Shown here in pieces: positions 44,478 through 53,615 of a stretch of DNA of 64,000 nucleotides. A model generated the notes under the pieces. The model saw only the letters and a program-made list of their open reading frames with translations. It searched no databases and was not told where the DNA came from. How positions within the stretch are numbered: the stretch's first letter is position 1; every line of letters begins with the position of its first letter. Position numbers and translations under genes: made by a program. Origin of the DNA: CAZHJK01 sp964533275 (lineage in GTDB: Bacteria; Bacillota; Clostridia; Eubacteriales; Garciellaceae); NCBI GenBank assembly GCA_964533275.1, contig CAZHJK010000005.1, positions 59,477 to 123,476 of the forward strand. The letters are read 5' to 3'.

Positions 44478-45740
44478 ATGAGTCCAATAGCAATTACATT
44501 AATAATTTTATTATTTACTACAATTATGTTTGTAACAGAAAAATTACCATTAGCTGTTACCGCTATGGTTTCTACTATGCTGCTTGTATTGACGGGTATA
44601 TTAGAACCAGATCAAGCTTTTGCTGGATTTGTTAATAGTAATGTCATACTTTTTGTTGCGATGTTTATAGTTGGAGGAGCATTATTCGAAACTGGAATGG
44701 CTTCTAAAATAGGTGGGGTTGTAACAAAATTTGCAAAAACTGAAAAACAATTAATCTTCTCAGTTATGCTTGTTGTTGGTTTACTTTCAGGCATTTTATC
44801 TAATACAGGTACGGCAGCTGTTTTAATGCCTGTTGTTATTGGTGTTGCTGCAAGATCAGGCTTCAGCCGTTCAAGACTTTTACTTCCTTTAATATTTGCT
44901 GCTGCTATTGGAGGGAATATGTCTCTAATAGGAGCACCAGGGAATATGATAGCCAATAGTGCTTTGCAGGAACTAGACGGAGTTGGTTTTGGATTTTTCG
45001 AGTTTGCTAAAATAGGTCTTCCTATGTTATTAGCAGGAATTATATATTTTGTTACCATCGGTTATAAGCTGCTTCCTAATAGGAAGGCTGATGGAGAAAT
45101 TGAAGGTAAGGAAGAAGATTATAGTGATGTTCCTAAGTGGAAGCAAAATGTCTCAGTTATAGTTATGATACTTACAATACTTGCTATGGTCTTTGAAAAA
45201 CAAATTGGAATTAAGCTTTATGTTTCAGGTGTTGTAGGTGCTTTGGTGTTAGTAGTAACAGGAGTTATGAGCGAGAAAAGAGCCTATACTGCTATTGATT
45301 GGAAAACAATATTCTTATTTGGTGGTACTTTGCCAATGGCAACAGCATTAGATCAAACCGGTGCAGGTTCTTTAATAGCAAGAAGTGTTATAGGGTTACT
45401 AGGTAGTGATCCAAATCCTTTAATAATGCTAATAGTATTATTCGTTATTTCGGCTACATTAACAAACTTTATGTCTAATACTGCTACCACTGCTTTATTA
45501 ATACCAATTGGTGTTTCAATAGCTCAAACAATGGGTGCAGATCCAAGGGCGGTTTTAATGGCAATTGTAATAGGTGGTTCTTGTGCATATGCTACCCCGA
45601 TGGGTATGCCAGCTAATACAATGATTTATGGTCCAGGTGGATATAAGTTTAATGATTATGTTAAAGCAGGATTACCACTTATTGGAGTATCATTTATAGT
45701 AAGTGTTATATTACTACCATTGTTCTACCCTTTCTTTTAG
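44478..45740 (+). CDS. SLC13/DASS-family dicarboxylate carrier
   Basis: A 420-residue polytopic carrier of the divalent anion:Na+ symporter/antiporter family, with about 11-12 helices. The two substrate-binding Ser-Asn-Thr type motifs are visible as LSNTGTAAVLMP (about 110-121) and MSNTATTALLIP (about 333-344). Each is preceded by a hairpin with glycine-rich turns such as GAPGNMIANSAL and GMPANTMIYGPGGY. AAGGGGG before the ATG at 44478 decides the start over an upstream ATG at 44460. It is the first gene of an operon with tartrate dehydratase/fumarase subunits, so exchange or uptake of tartrate, malate or succinate is likely. Confidence 0.87.
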   Translation: MSPIAITLIILLFTTIMFVTEKLPLAVTAMVSTMLLVLTGILEPDQAFAGFVNSNVILFVAMFIVGGALFETGMASKIGGVVTKFAKTEKQLIFSVMLVVGLLSGILSNTGTAAVLMPVVIGVAARSGFSRSRLLLPLIFAAAIGGNMSLIGAPGNMIANSALQELDGVGFGFFEFAKIGLPMLLAGIIYFVTIGYKLLPNRKADGEIEGKEEDYSDVPKWKQNVSVIVMILTILAMVFEKQIGIKLYVSGVVGALVLVVTGVMSEKRAYTAIDWKTIFLFGGTLPMATALDQTGAGSLIARSVIGLLGSDPNPLIMLIVLFVISATLTNFMSNTATTALLIPIGVSIAQTMGADPRAVLMAIVIGGSCAYATPMGMPANTMIYGPGGYKFNDYVKAGLPLIGVSFIVSVILLPLFYPFF

Positions 45741-45809
45741 GTAGGCTAATATAGAAAATCTGTTATGGATTTTATATAAAATTAAATATATTAATCGAGG
45801 AGGTATTAT

Positions 45810-46703
45810 ATGACTAAGGATATTCAAGCTTTTACAGATATAATGGCAAGGTTTGTAGAAATGGTTGGCAAAAGACTTCCAGATGATGTTCTAAAAAAAT
45901 TAAAAGAGCTTAGAGAAGACGAGGATAATGTATTAGCAAATGTTGTGTATGATTCAATGTTTGAAAACCTTGAAAAAGCTGAAGAATTAGATAGACCGAC
46001 TTGTCAAGATACTGGGGTAGTTAACTTTTTTATAAAGGCAGGATCAAACTTTCCATATCTAGCTCAATTAGAAGAGGCATTAGTAGAATCTGTGAAGATT
46101 GCTACTAGCAATTCACCCTTAAGACACAATGCCGTACAGATATTTGATGAAGTAAATACTGGAAATAATACAGGTCAGAGGGCTCCTTTTGTTCATTGGG
46201 AGATAGTGGATGATAGTGATAAAATCGAGGTTGAAGCTTATATGGCAGGGGGAGGATGTAGTCTTCCTGGAAGAGCTATAACACTTATGCCATCGGCTGG
46301 TTATGAAGGAATAGTACAATATTTATTCGATACAATGGTTGATTGGGGAATTAATGCATGTCCTCCTCTATTAGTTGGAGTAGGAATAGCTGGATCGGTA
46401 GAAAACGCAGCACTTCTTTCTAAGAAAGCTATTTTGAGACCTATAGGTTCATCTAACCCAAATCCAAAGGGTGCACAAATGGAAAAAGATTTAGAAGAGG
46501 GCTTAAACAAATTAGGACTTGGACCTCAAGGACTAACTGGAAAATCTACAGTAATGGGTGTTCATATTGAATCTGCAGCAAGACATCCTTCTACCATATC
46601 AGTAGGTATTAATGTTGGATGCTGGGCACACAGAAGAGGAACTATTGTTATTAACAAAGATATGTCCTATGAAATTATTTCTCATAAGGGGGTAACAATA
46701 TGA
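45810..46703 (+). CDS. L(+)-tartrate dehydratase / class I fumarase alpha subunit
   Basis: A 297-residue FeS hydro-lyase subunit. The three cluster cysteines lie in TCQDTGVV (about 69), GGCSLPGRA (about 150) and CWAHRR (about 273). The alpha and beta parts, fused in E. coli FumA, are separate here. The enzyme adds or removes water across a C4-dicarboxylate using a 4Fe-4S cluster. Its TGA overlaps the start of the beta gene (ATGA). The carrier upstream and GntR control favour tartrate dehydratase, but fumarase is equally possible from sequence. Confidence 0.85.
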   Translation: MTKDIQAFTDIMARFVEMVGKRLPDDVLKKLKELREDEDNVLANVVYDSMFENLEKAEELDRPTCQDTGVVNFFIKAGSNFPYLAQLEEALVESVKIATSNSPLRHNAVQIFDEVNTGNNTGQRAPFVHWEIVDDSDKIEVEAYMAGGGCSLPGRAITLMPSAGYEGIVQYLFDTMVDWGINACPPLLVGVGIAGSVENAALLSKKAILRPIGSSNPNPKGAQMEKDLEEGLNKLGLGPQGLTGKSTVMGVHIESAARHPSTISVGINVGCWAHRRGTIVINKDMSYEIISHKGVTI

Positions 46704-47305
46704 AAAAAGTGTTAAAAACTCCTATTAAAAGTGAAGATTTAGCAGATATTAAAATTGGAGATGTTATTTATTTAGATGGATATCTTGTCACTTGTCGTGA
46801 TGTTGCCCATCGTAGACTAATTGAACTTGGAATTGATCTACCGGTAGATCTTGAAGGTTTGGCTATTTTTCATGCAGGACCAATTGTTAAATCAGAAAAT
46901 GGTAAGCACAGCATGGTATCCATTGGACCTACTACTAGTATGAGAATGGAAAAGTTCGAAAAGGAATTTATCCAAGAAACAGGTGTTAAATTAATTATAG
47001 GAAAAGGCGGTATGGGAAGTAGAACTGCTGAAGCATGTAAGGAGCATAAGGCATTACATTGTGTATTCCCAGGAGGCTGCGCTGTTTTAGCTGCAACAGA
47101 GGTGGAAGAGATAGAAAATGTTGAGTGGACAGAGCTTGGTATGCCTGAGTCCTTATGGGTATCTAGAGTTAAAGAATTTGGACCATTAATTGTTTCAATA
47201 GATGGTGATGGAAATAATCTATTTGAAGAAAATAAGATTATTTTTAATGAAAAGAAGGATAAGCTGGTAGAAGAAATATCTAACAAAGTCAGATTTATAA
47301 AGTAG
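46700..47305 (+). CDS. L(+)-tartrate dehydratase / class I fumarase beta subunit
   Basis: A 201-residue swivelling-domain subunit that pairs with the alpha subunit. Typical stretches are GDVIYLDGYLVTCRDVAHRR, read in parts, FHAGPIV, SIGPTTSMRME and IIGKGGMG, followed by a late HCVFPGGCAVLAA. It is coupled to the alpha gene by an ATGA overlap, which fits one-to-one assembly. Last gene of the operon; a strong terminator follows. Confidence 0.87.
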   Translation: MKKVLKTPIKSEDLADIKIGDVIYLDGYLVTCRDVAHRRLIELGIDLPVDLEGLAIFHAGPIVKSENGKHSMVSIGPTTSMRMEKFEKEFIQETGVKLIIGKGGMGSRTAEACKEHKALHCVFPGGCAVLAATEVEEIENVEWTELGMPESLWVSRVKEFGPLIVSIDGDGNNLFEENKIIFNEKKDKLVEEISNKVRFIK

Positions 47306-47334
47306 AGTTTAAATAAATATTTAAAAGATAGTAT

Positions 47335-47369
47335 AAAAAAGCTGAGGGATTTTTTCCTTCAGCTTTTTT
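47335..47369 (+). terminator. strong intrinsic terminator of the dehydratase operon
   Basis: AAAAAAGCTGAGGG pairs with CCTTCAGCTTTTTT (47335-47348 and 47356-47369), including one G-T pair. The T run completes the stem and tail. Confidence 0.9.
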
Positions 47370-47426
47370 AATAATATAAGGAAGTGCTACTTTTTATAAT
47401 AATAAAATATGGGGCTGTAATAGTCT

Positions 47427-48299
47427 TTAATTTGCAAAAAATTTCTTAGCCTTTCCTACTCCTAATATATATCTAAACAATAAAGGTGCAGCTACAGTTA
47501 ACCATAATCCTAAGAGAGTATATCTAATAAAGTCGCTAAAAATCGCTTCAGGAAGAAGCATCTTAACAAAGGTTTTTATTGCAAGCAAACCCGCCAAACC
47601 TAAGATATACTTAATAATCTGTTTTAATAAGGGGGCTTGAACTTGATATTGTATATACTTTGTTTCTATATTATAGCCTAACCAAAAACCTGTTATTGTA
47701 CCTGCAGCCTTATAATAGGTACCCGTTGGGAAAAAATACATACCTAACAACATAGGGATAATAAAGATTAAAAATATTAAAGGGTTATCCTCTCGTTTCG
47801 CCCATTCAAACAAACTATTGGATAAAAATATACAAATTAGACCAATTATAATTCCACCTAAAACATCTAAGGGAGTATGAACACCTAAATATAATCTAGA
47901 AAGTCCCACAAGAAGTATAAAGAAAATACCTAATATATATAGCCATCTTTTCTTAAATTCTACCATCCAGGAGTACCAGAGAACTGCATTTTGTTGTGTA
48001 TGTCCACTGGGAAAGGAATAGCCTGGAGCTGTTTCTAGTCTTAGGGACCTAACTTCGGGATGACCGATAGGCCTAGGTACTTTAAAAATCTCCTTTACCG
48101 AGGTATTAATAATGCCACTTACAAGATAGGCAAAACCAATTTTGTAACCGAAATCTTTATTGATACACCAAAAAACCACAGAGACTACTAAAATGAAAAA
48201 GATATCTTCTCCAAGAATAGTAACTAGTTCAAAGAAACCGTCCAAAAATGGATTTGAAAATGATTGAATAAACTTTATGATTTCTATGTTAAGAACCAC
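47427..48299 (-). CDS. PAP2-family membrane phosphatase
   Basis: A 290-residue membrane protein of the type 2 phosphatidic acid phosphatase family. The three catalytic motifs are KEIFKVPRP (about 69-77), PSGHTQ (about 97-102) and SRLYLGVHTPLD (about 133-144), with the nucleophilic His in the last. It has about eight hydrophobic segments; an extra hydrophobic C-terminal third follows the catalytic core. Substrates in this family include phosphatidic acid and undecaprenyl pyrophosphate. It starts at a GTG five bases after GGGGGG. Its upstream spacer (48300-48530) holds a TATAAT-like -10 box near 48340 and otherwise no gene that I can support. Confidence 0.87.
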   Translation of the reverse strand: MVLNIEIIKFIQSFSNPFLDGFFELVTILGEDIFFILVVSVVFWCINKDFGYKIGFAYLVSGIINTSVKEIFKVPRPIGHPEVRSLRLETAPGYSFPSGHTQQNAVLWYSWMVEFKKRWLYILGIFFILLVGLSRLYLGVHTPLDVLGGIIIGLICIFLSNSLFEWAKREDNPLIFLIFIIPMLLGMYFFPTGTYYKAAGTITGFWLGYNIETKYIQYQVQAPLLKQIIKYILGLAGLLAIKTFVKMLLPEAIFSDFIRYTLLGLWLTVAAPLLFRYILGVGKAKKFFAN

Positions 48300-48532
48300 A
48301 TAATCCCCCCTATTAAAGCTTTATTATTACTATTATTATACAATGATTCTAATTCTAAGTATATTAAGAAATTTGATAAGTAGATACAAAAAAGAACTTT
48401 GTTAAAAATTTAGATACATAAGGAGAACAGTTTGTAAGATATTTAAAATGTATAAAATGAGATGCAGTAATTGTAACCCTATTGATGTCTTTTTATAGGC
48501 GAGAAAAGTTAAAGAGGAATAAACAATTCACT

Positions 48533-48561
48533 TTGACTATTATGATATAATATAGATATAG
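48533..48561 (+). promoter_or_regulatory. probable promoter of the second MATE gene
   Basis: TTGACT (48533-48538) and an AT-rich -10 region around GATATAG (48555-48561), at about 16-base spacing, precede the leader hairpin. The -10 box is imperfect, so placement is approximate. Confidence 0.42.
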
Positions 48562-48572
48562 GGAATCACCCT

Positions 48573-48600
48573 GCGTGCATATTTGCACGCTTTGTTGTTT
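48573..48600 (+). terminator. leader terminator/attenuator in front of the MATE gene
   Basis: A perfect 7-bp GC-rich stem, GCGTGCA (48573-48579) with TGCACGC (48584-48590), a TATT loop and the tail TTTGTTGTTTT sit between the promoter and the MATE start, 45 bases ahead of the start codon. There is no upstream gene on this strand to terminate, so it is a candidate attenuator. Confidence 0.6.
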
Positions 48601-48634
48601 TAAAATGTAAATAGGAAAGATGAGGAAATGGAAT

Positions 48635-50011
48635 ATGGAATATGTAAATCCTTTAGGGAAAGAGAAAGTATCAAAGCTTTTAATAAGATTTTCTGTACCT
48701 GCCATTGTGGGCATGATGGTAAATGGCTTATATAATGTTGTAGATAGGATTTTTATTGGGAATAGTAGTGATTTAGGAACAAATGGCTTAGCTGGAATTA
48801 CTATTGGTTTTCCTATAATGATAATACTAATGTCTATGGGTGTATTATTTGGAATAGGTGGAGCAACCTTGTTCTCTTTAAGATTAGGTGAAAATAGAAA
48901 GGAAGAAGCAGAAGAAGCCCTTGGGAATGCCTTTGTGCTATTAGTTATAGCGGGATTTTCATTTATGATTTTAGGTCAGATTTTTTTAAAACCCATATTA
49001 TCTTTATTTGGTGCCAGTGATACTGTATTACCTTATTCCATAGAATACATGAGAGTGATTTTCTTTGGAGCTGTTTTTCAGATAGTAAGCTTAGGAATGA
49101 ATAATTTTATCAGAGCTGACGGAAATCCTAAGATAGCAATGATGACCATGTTTTTAGGTGCTGGGATAAACACCTTGTTAGACCCTATCTTTATTTATCT
49201 ATTGAATTTGGGTATGAAGGGAGCAGCTCTTGCTACCATCTTAGCTCAGTCAATTTCTTGTACATGGGTAATAGCATATTTTATTGGAAGACAAAGTAGA
49301 AATAAGATTAAGTTGAAATATATGAAGTTAAAGGTACATATAATTACACAGATTACCTCCCTGGGTTTACCTGGATTTCTATTACAGCTTGCAAATAGCC
49401 TTTTGTATGTAATACTAAATAAAAGTCTATTTATATTAGGAGGAGATATAGCTGTATCTGGTATGGGTATTATTAATAGTCTTCAGACAATACTTGTTAT
49501 GCCTCTTTTAGGTATTAAACAAGGGGTTCAACCTATAATTAGCTTTAACTATGGAGCGAAAAAATATGACAGGGTTAAGGAAGCAGTTAAACTTGCAATT
49601 ATGGCAGCTACTACAATTGTAGTAACAAGTTATTTATTAACAAGGATTTTTCCAGTACAAATTATTTCTTTATTTAATAGAGAACCTGAGCTAGTAGAAT
49701 TTGGTGTTTTTGCCTTGAAATCCTGGTTTTTGTGTTTTCCATTTGTAGGATACCAAATAATTGCTTCAAATTTCTTCCAGGCCATAGGTAAGTCAAAAAC
49801 AGCTATGTTTTTAACCCTTTCTAGGCAGGTAATTCTACTTATTCCAGCACTAATAATATTTCCTCAATTTTGGGGAATTGAAGGATTATTATATGCAAGG
49901 CCCTTCTCTGATCTGCTTTCCGCATTTGTAACAGGACTTTGGTTTTATCAAAGTATAAAGAATATGGAAAATGAGCCACTTAAGAGGCTGTCTGAGGAAG
50001 CATCTAGATAG
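48635..50011 (+). CDS. MATE family efflux transporter
   Basis: A 458-residue MATE-type carrier with about 12 helices. It has LYNVVDRIFIGNSSD near residue 30, LGMNNFIRADGNPKIAM around 165 and GIKQGVQPIISFNYGAKK around 305-322, read in parts. These match the bacterial NorM/DinF-like group. An ATG at 48620 lies too close to its ribosome site; GAGG before the ATG at 48635 is better spaced. A terminator-like hairpin in the leader suggests that read-through is regulated. The two MATE genes of the window are related but clearly different. Confidence 0.88.
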   Translation: MEYVNPLGKEKVSKLLIRFSVPAIVGMMVNGLYNVVDRIFIGNSSDLGTNGLAGITIGFPIMIILMSMGVLFGIGGATLFSLRLGENRKEEAEEALGNAFVLLVIAGFSFMILGQIFLKPILSLFGASDTVLPYSIEYMRVIFFGAVFQIVSLGMNNFIRADGNPKIAMMTMFLGAGINTLLDPIFIYLLNLGMKGAALATILAQSISCTWVIAYFIGRQSRNKIKLKYMKLKVHIITQITSLGLPGFLLQLANSLLYVILNKSLFILGGDIAVSGMGIINSLQTILVMPLLGIKQGVQPIISFNYGAKKYDRVKEAVKLAIMAATTIVVTSYLLTRIFPVQIISLFNREPELVEFGVFALKSWFLCFPFVGYQIIASNFFQAIGKSKTAMFLTLSRQVILLIPALIIFPQFWGIEGLLYARPFSDLLSAFVTGLWFYQSIKNMENEPLKRLSEEASR

Positions 50012-50125
50012 ATAAAAAATCACCGGAATACTATTTATTCTATAATTAATATAATATGGCATGAAAACATGATAGATGGTATAATATGGGAAATGTCTAC
50101 TAATCGGTATTGAAAGGATGGTTTT

Positions 50126-50788
50126 ATGGAGTATTACTTAGACATACTGTTAAAATTAGCTCTCTCTATTATACTTGGAGCAGTTATAGGTTTTGAAAGA
50201 GAATATAAAAACAGACCTGCGGGATTAAGGACTAATATTTTGGTTTGTTTGGGTGCTACTCTAGTCCAGATAATTTCTATTGAAATATTTACCAGCTACC
50301 ATCAACTATCAAACATAGATCCGGCAAGACTTGGGGCTCAAGTAATAAGTGGGATTGGCTTTTTAGGTGCAGGAACAATAATACGAGAAGGAGCTAATAT
50401 TAAAGGTCTTACTACTGCAGCAAGTCTTTGGGTGGTAGCCTGTATAGGACTTGCAATCGGCCAGGGAATCTATGTTCCAGCTATTATAGCAGCTATACTT
50501 TCATTTATTACTCTTACAGCATTAAGGGGAATAGAAGGAAGGATGTTTAGAAAAAGTCCCTACTTAAATATTGATTGTGTTATAGATAATAAGCCTGGGC
50601 AGATAGGGTTAATGGGACAAACCTTAGGAGCTATGTGTGTAAGTATTAGAAACATAGAGTTTAGGAATAATGAAGGAGCGAAAATAACGGTATTTTTTAG
50701 CTTAGTGGTGCCGCGAAATATAAATAAAGATTTAGTAATAAAAAAACTTATGGAAGATGAAGGAGTTTTTTCCATAGAACAATTATAG
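50126..50788 (+). CDS. MgtC/SapB-family membrane protein
   Basis: A 220-residue protein. The N-terminal MgtC domain (about 1-135) has five hydrophobic segments and the conserved GAVIGFEREYKNRPAGLRTN, read in parts, GIGFLGAGTI and LTTAASLWVVA. A C-terminal ACT-like cytoplasmic domain follows (about 145-220). Relatives influence Mg2+ homeostasis or membrane potential. The ATG has AAAGGATGG upstream. A TATAAT box is visible near 50080. Confidence 0.87.
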   Translation: MEYYLDILLKLALSIILGAVIGFEREYKNRPAGLRTNILVCLGATLVQIISIEIFTSYHQLSNIDPARLGAQVISGIGFLGAGTIIREGANIKGLTTAASLWVVACIGLAIGQGIYVPAIIAAILSFITLTALRGIEGRMFRKSPYLNIDCVIDNKPGQIGLMGQTLGAMCVSIRNIEFRNNEGAKITVFFSLVVPRNINKDLVIKKLMEDEGVFSIEQL

Positions 50789-50855
50789 TCTATATATATT
50801 TCTTTCTGAACACATAAAAAACTTTATAAACCAAATAAGAGAGGAGACTTTTGTT

Positions 50856-51725
50856 ATGAATTATGATTTTCCTTTATACAGGCCGCCTAGTGAATCTAGG
50901 AGTTTAATTCTTCAGATTACATTAGGTTGTTCCCACAATAAATGCACCTTCTGCTATATGTATAAAACTAAAAAATATCGTATGAAAACCTCAAGTGAAA
51001 TTGAGGAGCATATAAGATGGGCGAAGGAAGAGTACCCAAATGCTAAAAGGATTTTTTTAGCTGATGGAAATGTATTGGCAATTGATACACCTGTATTAAA
51101 AGATATTGTTAAGAGATTATATGAAGAATTTAGTGAGTTAGAGAGGGTAACAGCTTATGCCGGTCCTAAGGATATTTTAGCTAAAAGTGATATTGAGCTA
51201 TTGGAGCTAAGAAATGCCGGATTAACTATGTTATACCTTGGTGTAGAAAGTGGCAGTGCACAAGTCTTAAAGAATGTAAAAAAGGGTGTAAGTCCAGAGG
51301 AAATGATCCAAGCAGGACAAAGGGTAATAAAAGCAGGATTTAAGCTATCTTGTATGGTTATCTCTGGGTTGGGTGGAAAGGAACACTGGGAAGAGCATGC
51401 TATTGAGAGTGCTAGAGTTATAAGCGAAATTGACCCCCATTACTTTGCTCTGCTGACCTTGCTTGTGGAACAAGGCACGCTTTTGTATGCTCAGGTTAAA
51501 AAGGGTGAATTTAAATTACTGGAGCCTCAAGAGGTTATTGAAGAGACAAAATTAATGTTAAAAAATATTGAATTAACGGAATGTACCTTCCGTAGTAATC
51601 ATCCATCAAATTATGTGAACTTAAAGGGTGTTTTAAATAATGATAAGGAAAAACTTTTAGATATTCTTACTAAGGCCCAAGAAAACAAGGATAATTTTAC
51701 CCCAGAGGGCTGGCGAGGATTATAG
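50856..51725 (+). CDS. radical SAM protein with CX4CX2C cluster motif
   Basis: A 289-residue radical SAM enzyme. The cluster motif near residue 25 reads GCSHNKCTFC: the first two cysteines are four residues apart rather than the usual three. A GLGVES-like SAM-binding strand (LYLGVESGSAQVL, about 127-139) and ISGLGGKEHWEEHA follow. No B12 domain and no extra FeS domain are visible. AGGAGAC precedes the ATG. The reaction cannot be assigned; the neighbours (MgtC and decayed genes) give no clue. Confidence 0.82.
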   Translation: MNYDFPLYRPPSESRSLILQITLGCSHNKCTFCYMYKTKKYRMKTSSEIEEHIRWAKEEYPNAKRIFLADGNVLAIDTPVLKDIVKRLYEEFSELERVTAYAGPKDILAKSDIELLELRNAGLTMLYLGVESGSAQVLKNVKKGVSPEEMIQAGQRVIKAGFKLSCMVISGLGGKEHWEEHAIESARVISEIDPHYFALLTLLVEQGTLLYAQVKKGEFKLLEPQEVIEETKLMLKNIELTECTFRSNHPSNYVNLKGVLNNDKEKLLDILTKAQENKDNFTPEGWRGL

Positions 51726-51814
51726 AACTTTAAAATAATTAAAAAAAACAGAAAAAAATTTATAAAAATTGTTTTAATAAATAAAAATCTGGGTATTCTA
51801 TTTAGTACAAGGAG

Positions 51815-51979
51815 ATGGGAGACATAAATATTAATAAAACTTCTATTGGAATCCTACTTGAAATTAGGTACTGTATGTGGTTGAATTCTCACGAAATCGA
51901 AGAGATAGTAGGAGGAAAAACCAAATCTATAGATTTTTTAATAGATTTAGGAAGTAGACCCAACAGTAAAAATTATTAG
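51815..51979 (+). other. short frame of doubtful coding value in a 0.9-kb gap
   Basis: A 54-codon frame starting MGDININKTSIGILL. GGAG abuts the ATG, too close for normal initiation. No relative is recognised. It may be the tail of a decayed gene. The rest of 51726-52082 holds no supportable gene. Confidence 0.18.
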
Positions 51980-52082
51980 AAGAGATAGGGGGATATCCAA
52001 ATAGAATAAGAGCAACAAACTTAAGATAAACCCAAAACCTTGAATCACTAGGGAAGGAAGAGCAAATGACTAGTGAGAGCAA

Positions 52083-52140
52083 AATATAGGGAACGGATTT
52101 CATAGAAACTTATGAACCCGTTCCCTATATTATTTATTTA
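52083..52140. terminator. strong terminator hairpin
   Basis: A 14-bp perfect stem (52083-52096 with 52118-52131; core TAGGGAACGG/CCGTTCCCTA) with a 21-base loop, followed by ATTTATTTA. The AT ends of the stem make it usable on both strands; it may originally have served the decayed DUF454 gene. Confidence 0.82.
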
Positions 52141-52329
52141 TCAAGCACTATTTTCTGAAGTTATTGTATTTAAGGAATGTATATGACGGCTAACCAAGAA
52201 CGCTATAAGTATTAGTACTAGCTTAACCCAGTCAAGTGAAATTGCAAATATATAAATTCCAATGCCTACCCATAAGGAGCTAATTGTAATTATCTTATTC
52301 CTTTTAACCAAACCCTTATCCTCACAGCT
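52141..52329 (-). pseudogene. C-terminal remnant of a DUF454 (YbaN-like) membrane protein
   Basis: On the minus strand a frame of about 60 codons reads GLVKRNKIITISSLWVGIGI, then YIFAISLDWVKLVLILIAF, and ends in TGA at 52141-52143. Two hydrophobic helices joined by a short turn and the K-x-K-I-I-x-I-S-x-L-W pattern match the C-terminus of DUF454/YbaN. Upstream the frame meets a stop at once and no start exists, so only the 3' end survives. Confidence 0.5.
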
Positions 52330-52560
52330 ACTTTATTTCCGTAAATTTAGAAATTTATTTTCATTTTTTTTATAGAATTGTAAAAGTTAGTTTCTGTTTA
52401 AATGTTATTATAATTATGAAAATCAATAGATTTTATAATGAAAGTTTATATTTATTATATAGTCTGAATCAGTAATTTCTAGTGAAATCAATACTTTTTA
52501 CATATAAAACAAAAATAATCTACGATAAATAATTAACAAAATTTTCAGACAAATAAAATA

Positions 52561-52637
52561 TATTTTCATAAGTATAATAAATTTATGAAAATATATTTAT
52601 GATTTCTATTGACATATATCACAACTATGAGTAAAAT
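52561..52637 (+). promoter_or_regulatory. promoter and inverted repeat upstream of the rpiR-type gene
   Basis: A promoter TTGACA (52609-52614), 17 bases, TAAAAT (52632-52637) lies 33 bases before the TTG start. Just upstream is an 11-bp inverted repeat, TATTTTCATAA (52561-52571) with TTATGAAAATA (52583-52593), a possible operator for the regulator itself. The 52330-52560 stretch is AT-rich and holds no gene that I can see. Confidence 0.55.
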
Positions 52638-52669
52638 ATAAAATATAAATATACAAGAGGTGAAGAAAG

Positions 52670-53530
52670 TTGAGTCATGTAAATTACAAACTACCTACAA
52701 TTATTAAAATACAATCATTATTTGATATGCTTTCTAAGGCAGACAAAAAGATATGCGAGTATATTCTCGAAAATGTAGATTCGATAATACGTTTGAGTAT
52801 TACTGAAGTTGCAGAACAAACAAAAACTAGTGAAGCAACAGTTGTAAGAACATGTAAAAAGTTGGGTTATGATGGGTTCCAAGATTTTAAAATTTCTTTA
52901 GCCCAAGAAATATCTACTCCAATTGAGTCTATATTTAGTGATGCAGCTGAAGAAGATACCTGTTTTGAAATATACCAAAAGGAAATTGAGAGCATAAACT
53001 CTACTTTGCGATTTACTGAAGCGATATTAGATAAGGATAAGTTGGAATTAGCAGCTGAAGAAGTTAGAATTTCAAATAAAATGGTAGTATATGGGCAGGG
53101 CAATTCAGGAGCTATAGCTGCTGACTTTGCACATAAAATGATAAGGGCAGGAAAAAATTGTGTATCACACTCAGATTCTCATTTGCAAACGATAACAGCT
53201 GTAAACTTAAAAAGAGGAGATGTTGCCTTTGGTATTTCTCATAGTGGAAGTTCACACGATGTTGTAGAGGCGTTGCAAACTGCTAAAAAAAATGGTGCAA
53301 CTACTATTTGTATAACTAACTATGGTTCATCTCCTATAACAAAAGTTTCTGATATAATACTTTTCACTTCATCAGAAGAAGTAAAACATAGAATAATTGG
53401 TTTATCATCTCGTTTCGCTCAATTAGCTATTATTGACTCCATTTATATATACATTTCGCTTAAGGATCCGGAAGGTGCTTTTACAAGAATGAATAGAATT
53501 GATAAAGAGTTGCAAAGTAAAAAGTATTAA
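52670..53530 (+). CDS. MurR/RpiR family transcriptional regulator
   Basis: A 286-residue regulator. The N-terminal HTH_6 domain (about 1-78) contains LSITEVAEQTKTSEATVVRT, then CKKLGYDGFQDFKI. The SIS domain (about 125-260) has VVYGQGNSGAIAADFAHKM and GDVAFGISHSGSSHDV, read in parts, the latter being the sugar-phosphate-binding SxS loop. It starts at a TTG behind GAGGTG. It lies directly upstream of and co-directional with the catabolic cluster at 53.7-63 kb and is its likely controller. The SIS domain suggests a phosphorylated sugar or polyol effector. Confidence 0.87.
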   Translation: MSHVNYKLPTIIKIQSLFDMLSKADKKICEYILENVDSIIRLSITEVAEQTKTSEATVVRTCKKLGYDGFQDFKISLAQEISTPIESIFSDAAEEDTCFEIYQKEIESINSTLRFTEAILDKDKLELAAEEVRISNKMVVYGQGNSGAIAADFAHKMIRAGKNCVSHSDSHLQTITAVNLKRGDVAFGISHSGSSHDVVEALQTAKKNGATTICITNYGSSPITKVSDIILFTSSEEVKHRIIGLSSRFAQLAIIDSIYIYISLKDPEGAFTRMNRIDKELQSKKY

Positions 53531-53615
53531 TTTGGATGTAAATTTCTAATAAATAACTTAACTAAAAGTTGACATAGTCATACTTTAATAAAATTATTTT
53601 AATTTAAAAATCATA

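Noticed and set aside
48410..48500. Small zinc-finger-like frame (MYKMRCSNCNP) in the PAP2/MATE spacer
   Set aside because: Sixteen codons with a poorly placed ribosome site and no recognisable family; not supportable.
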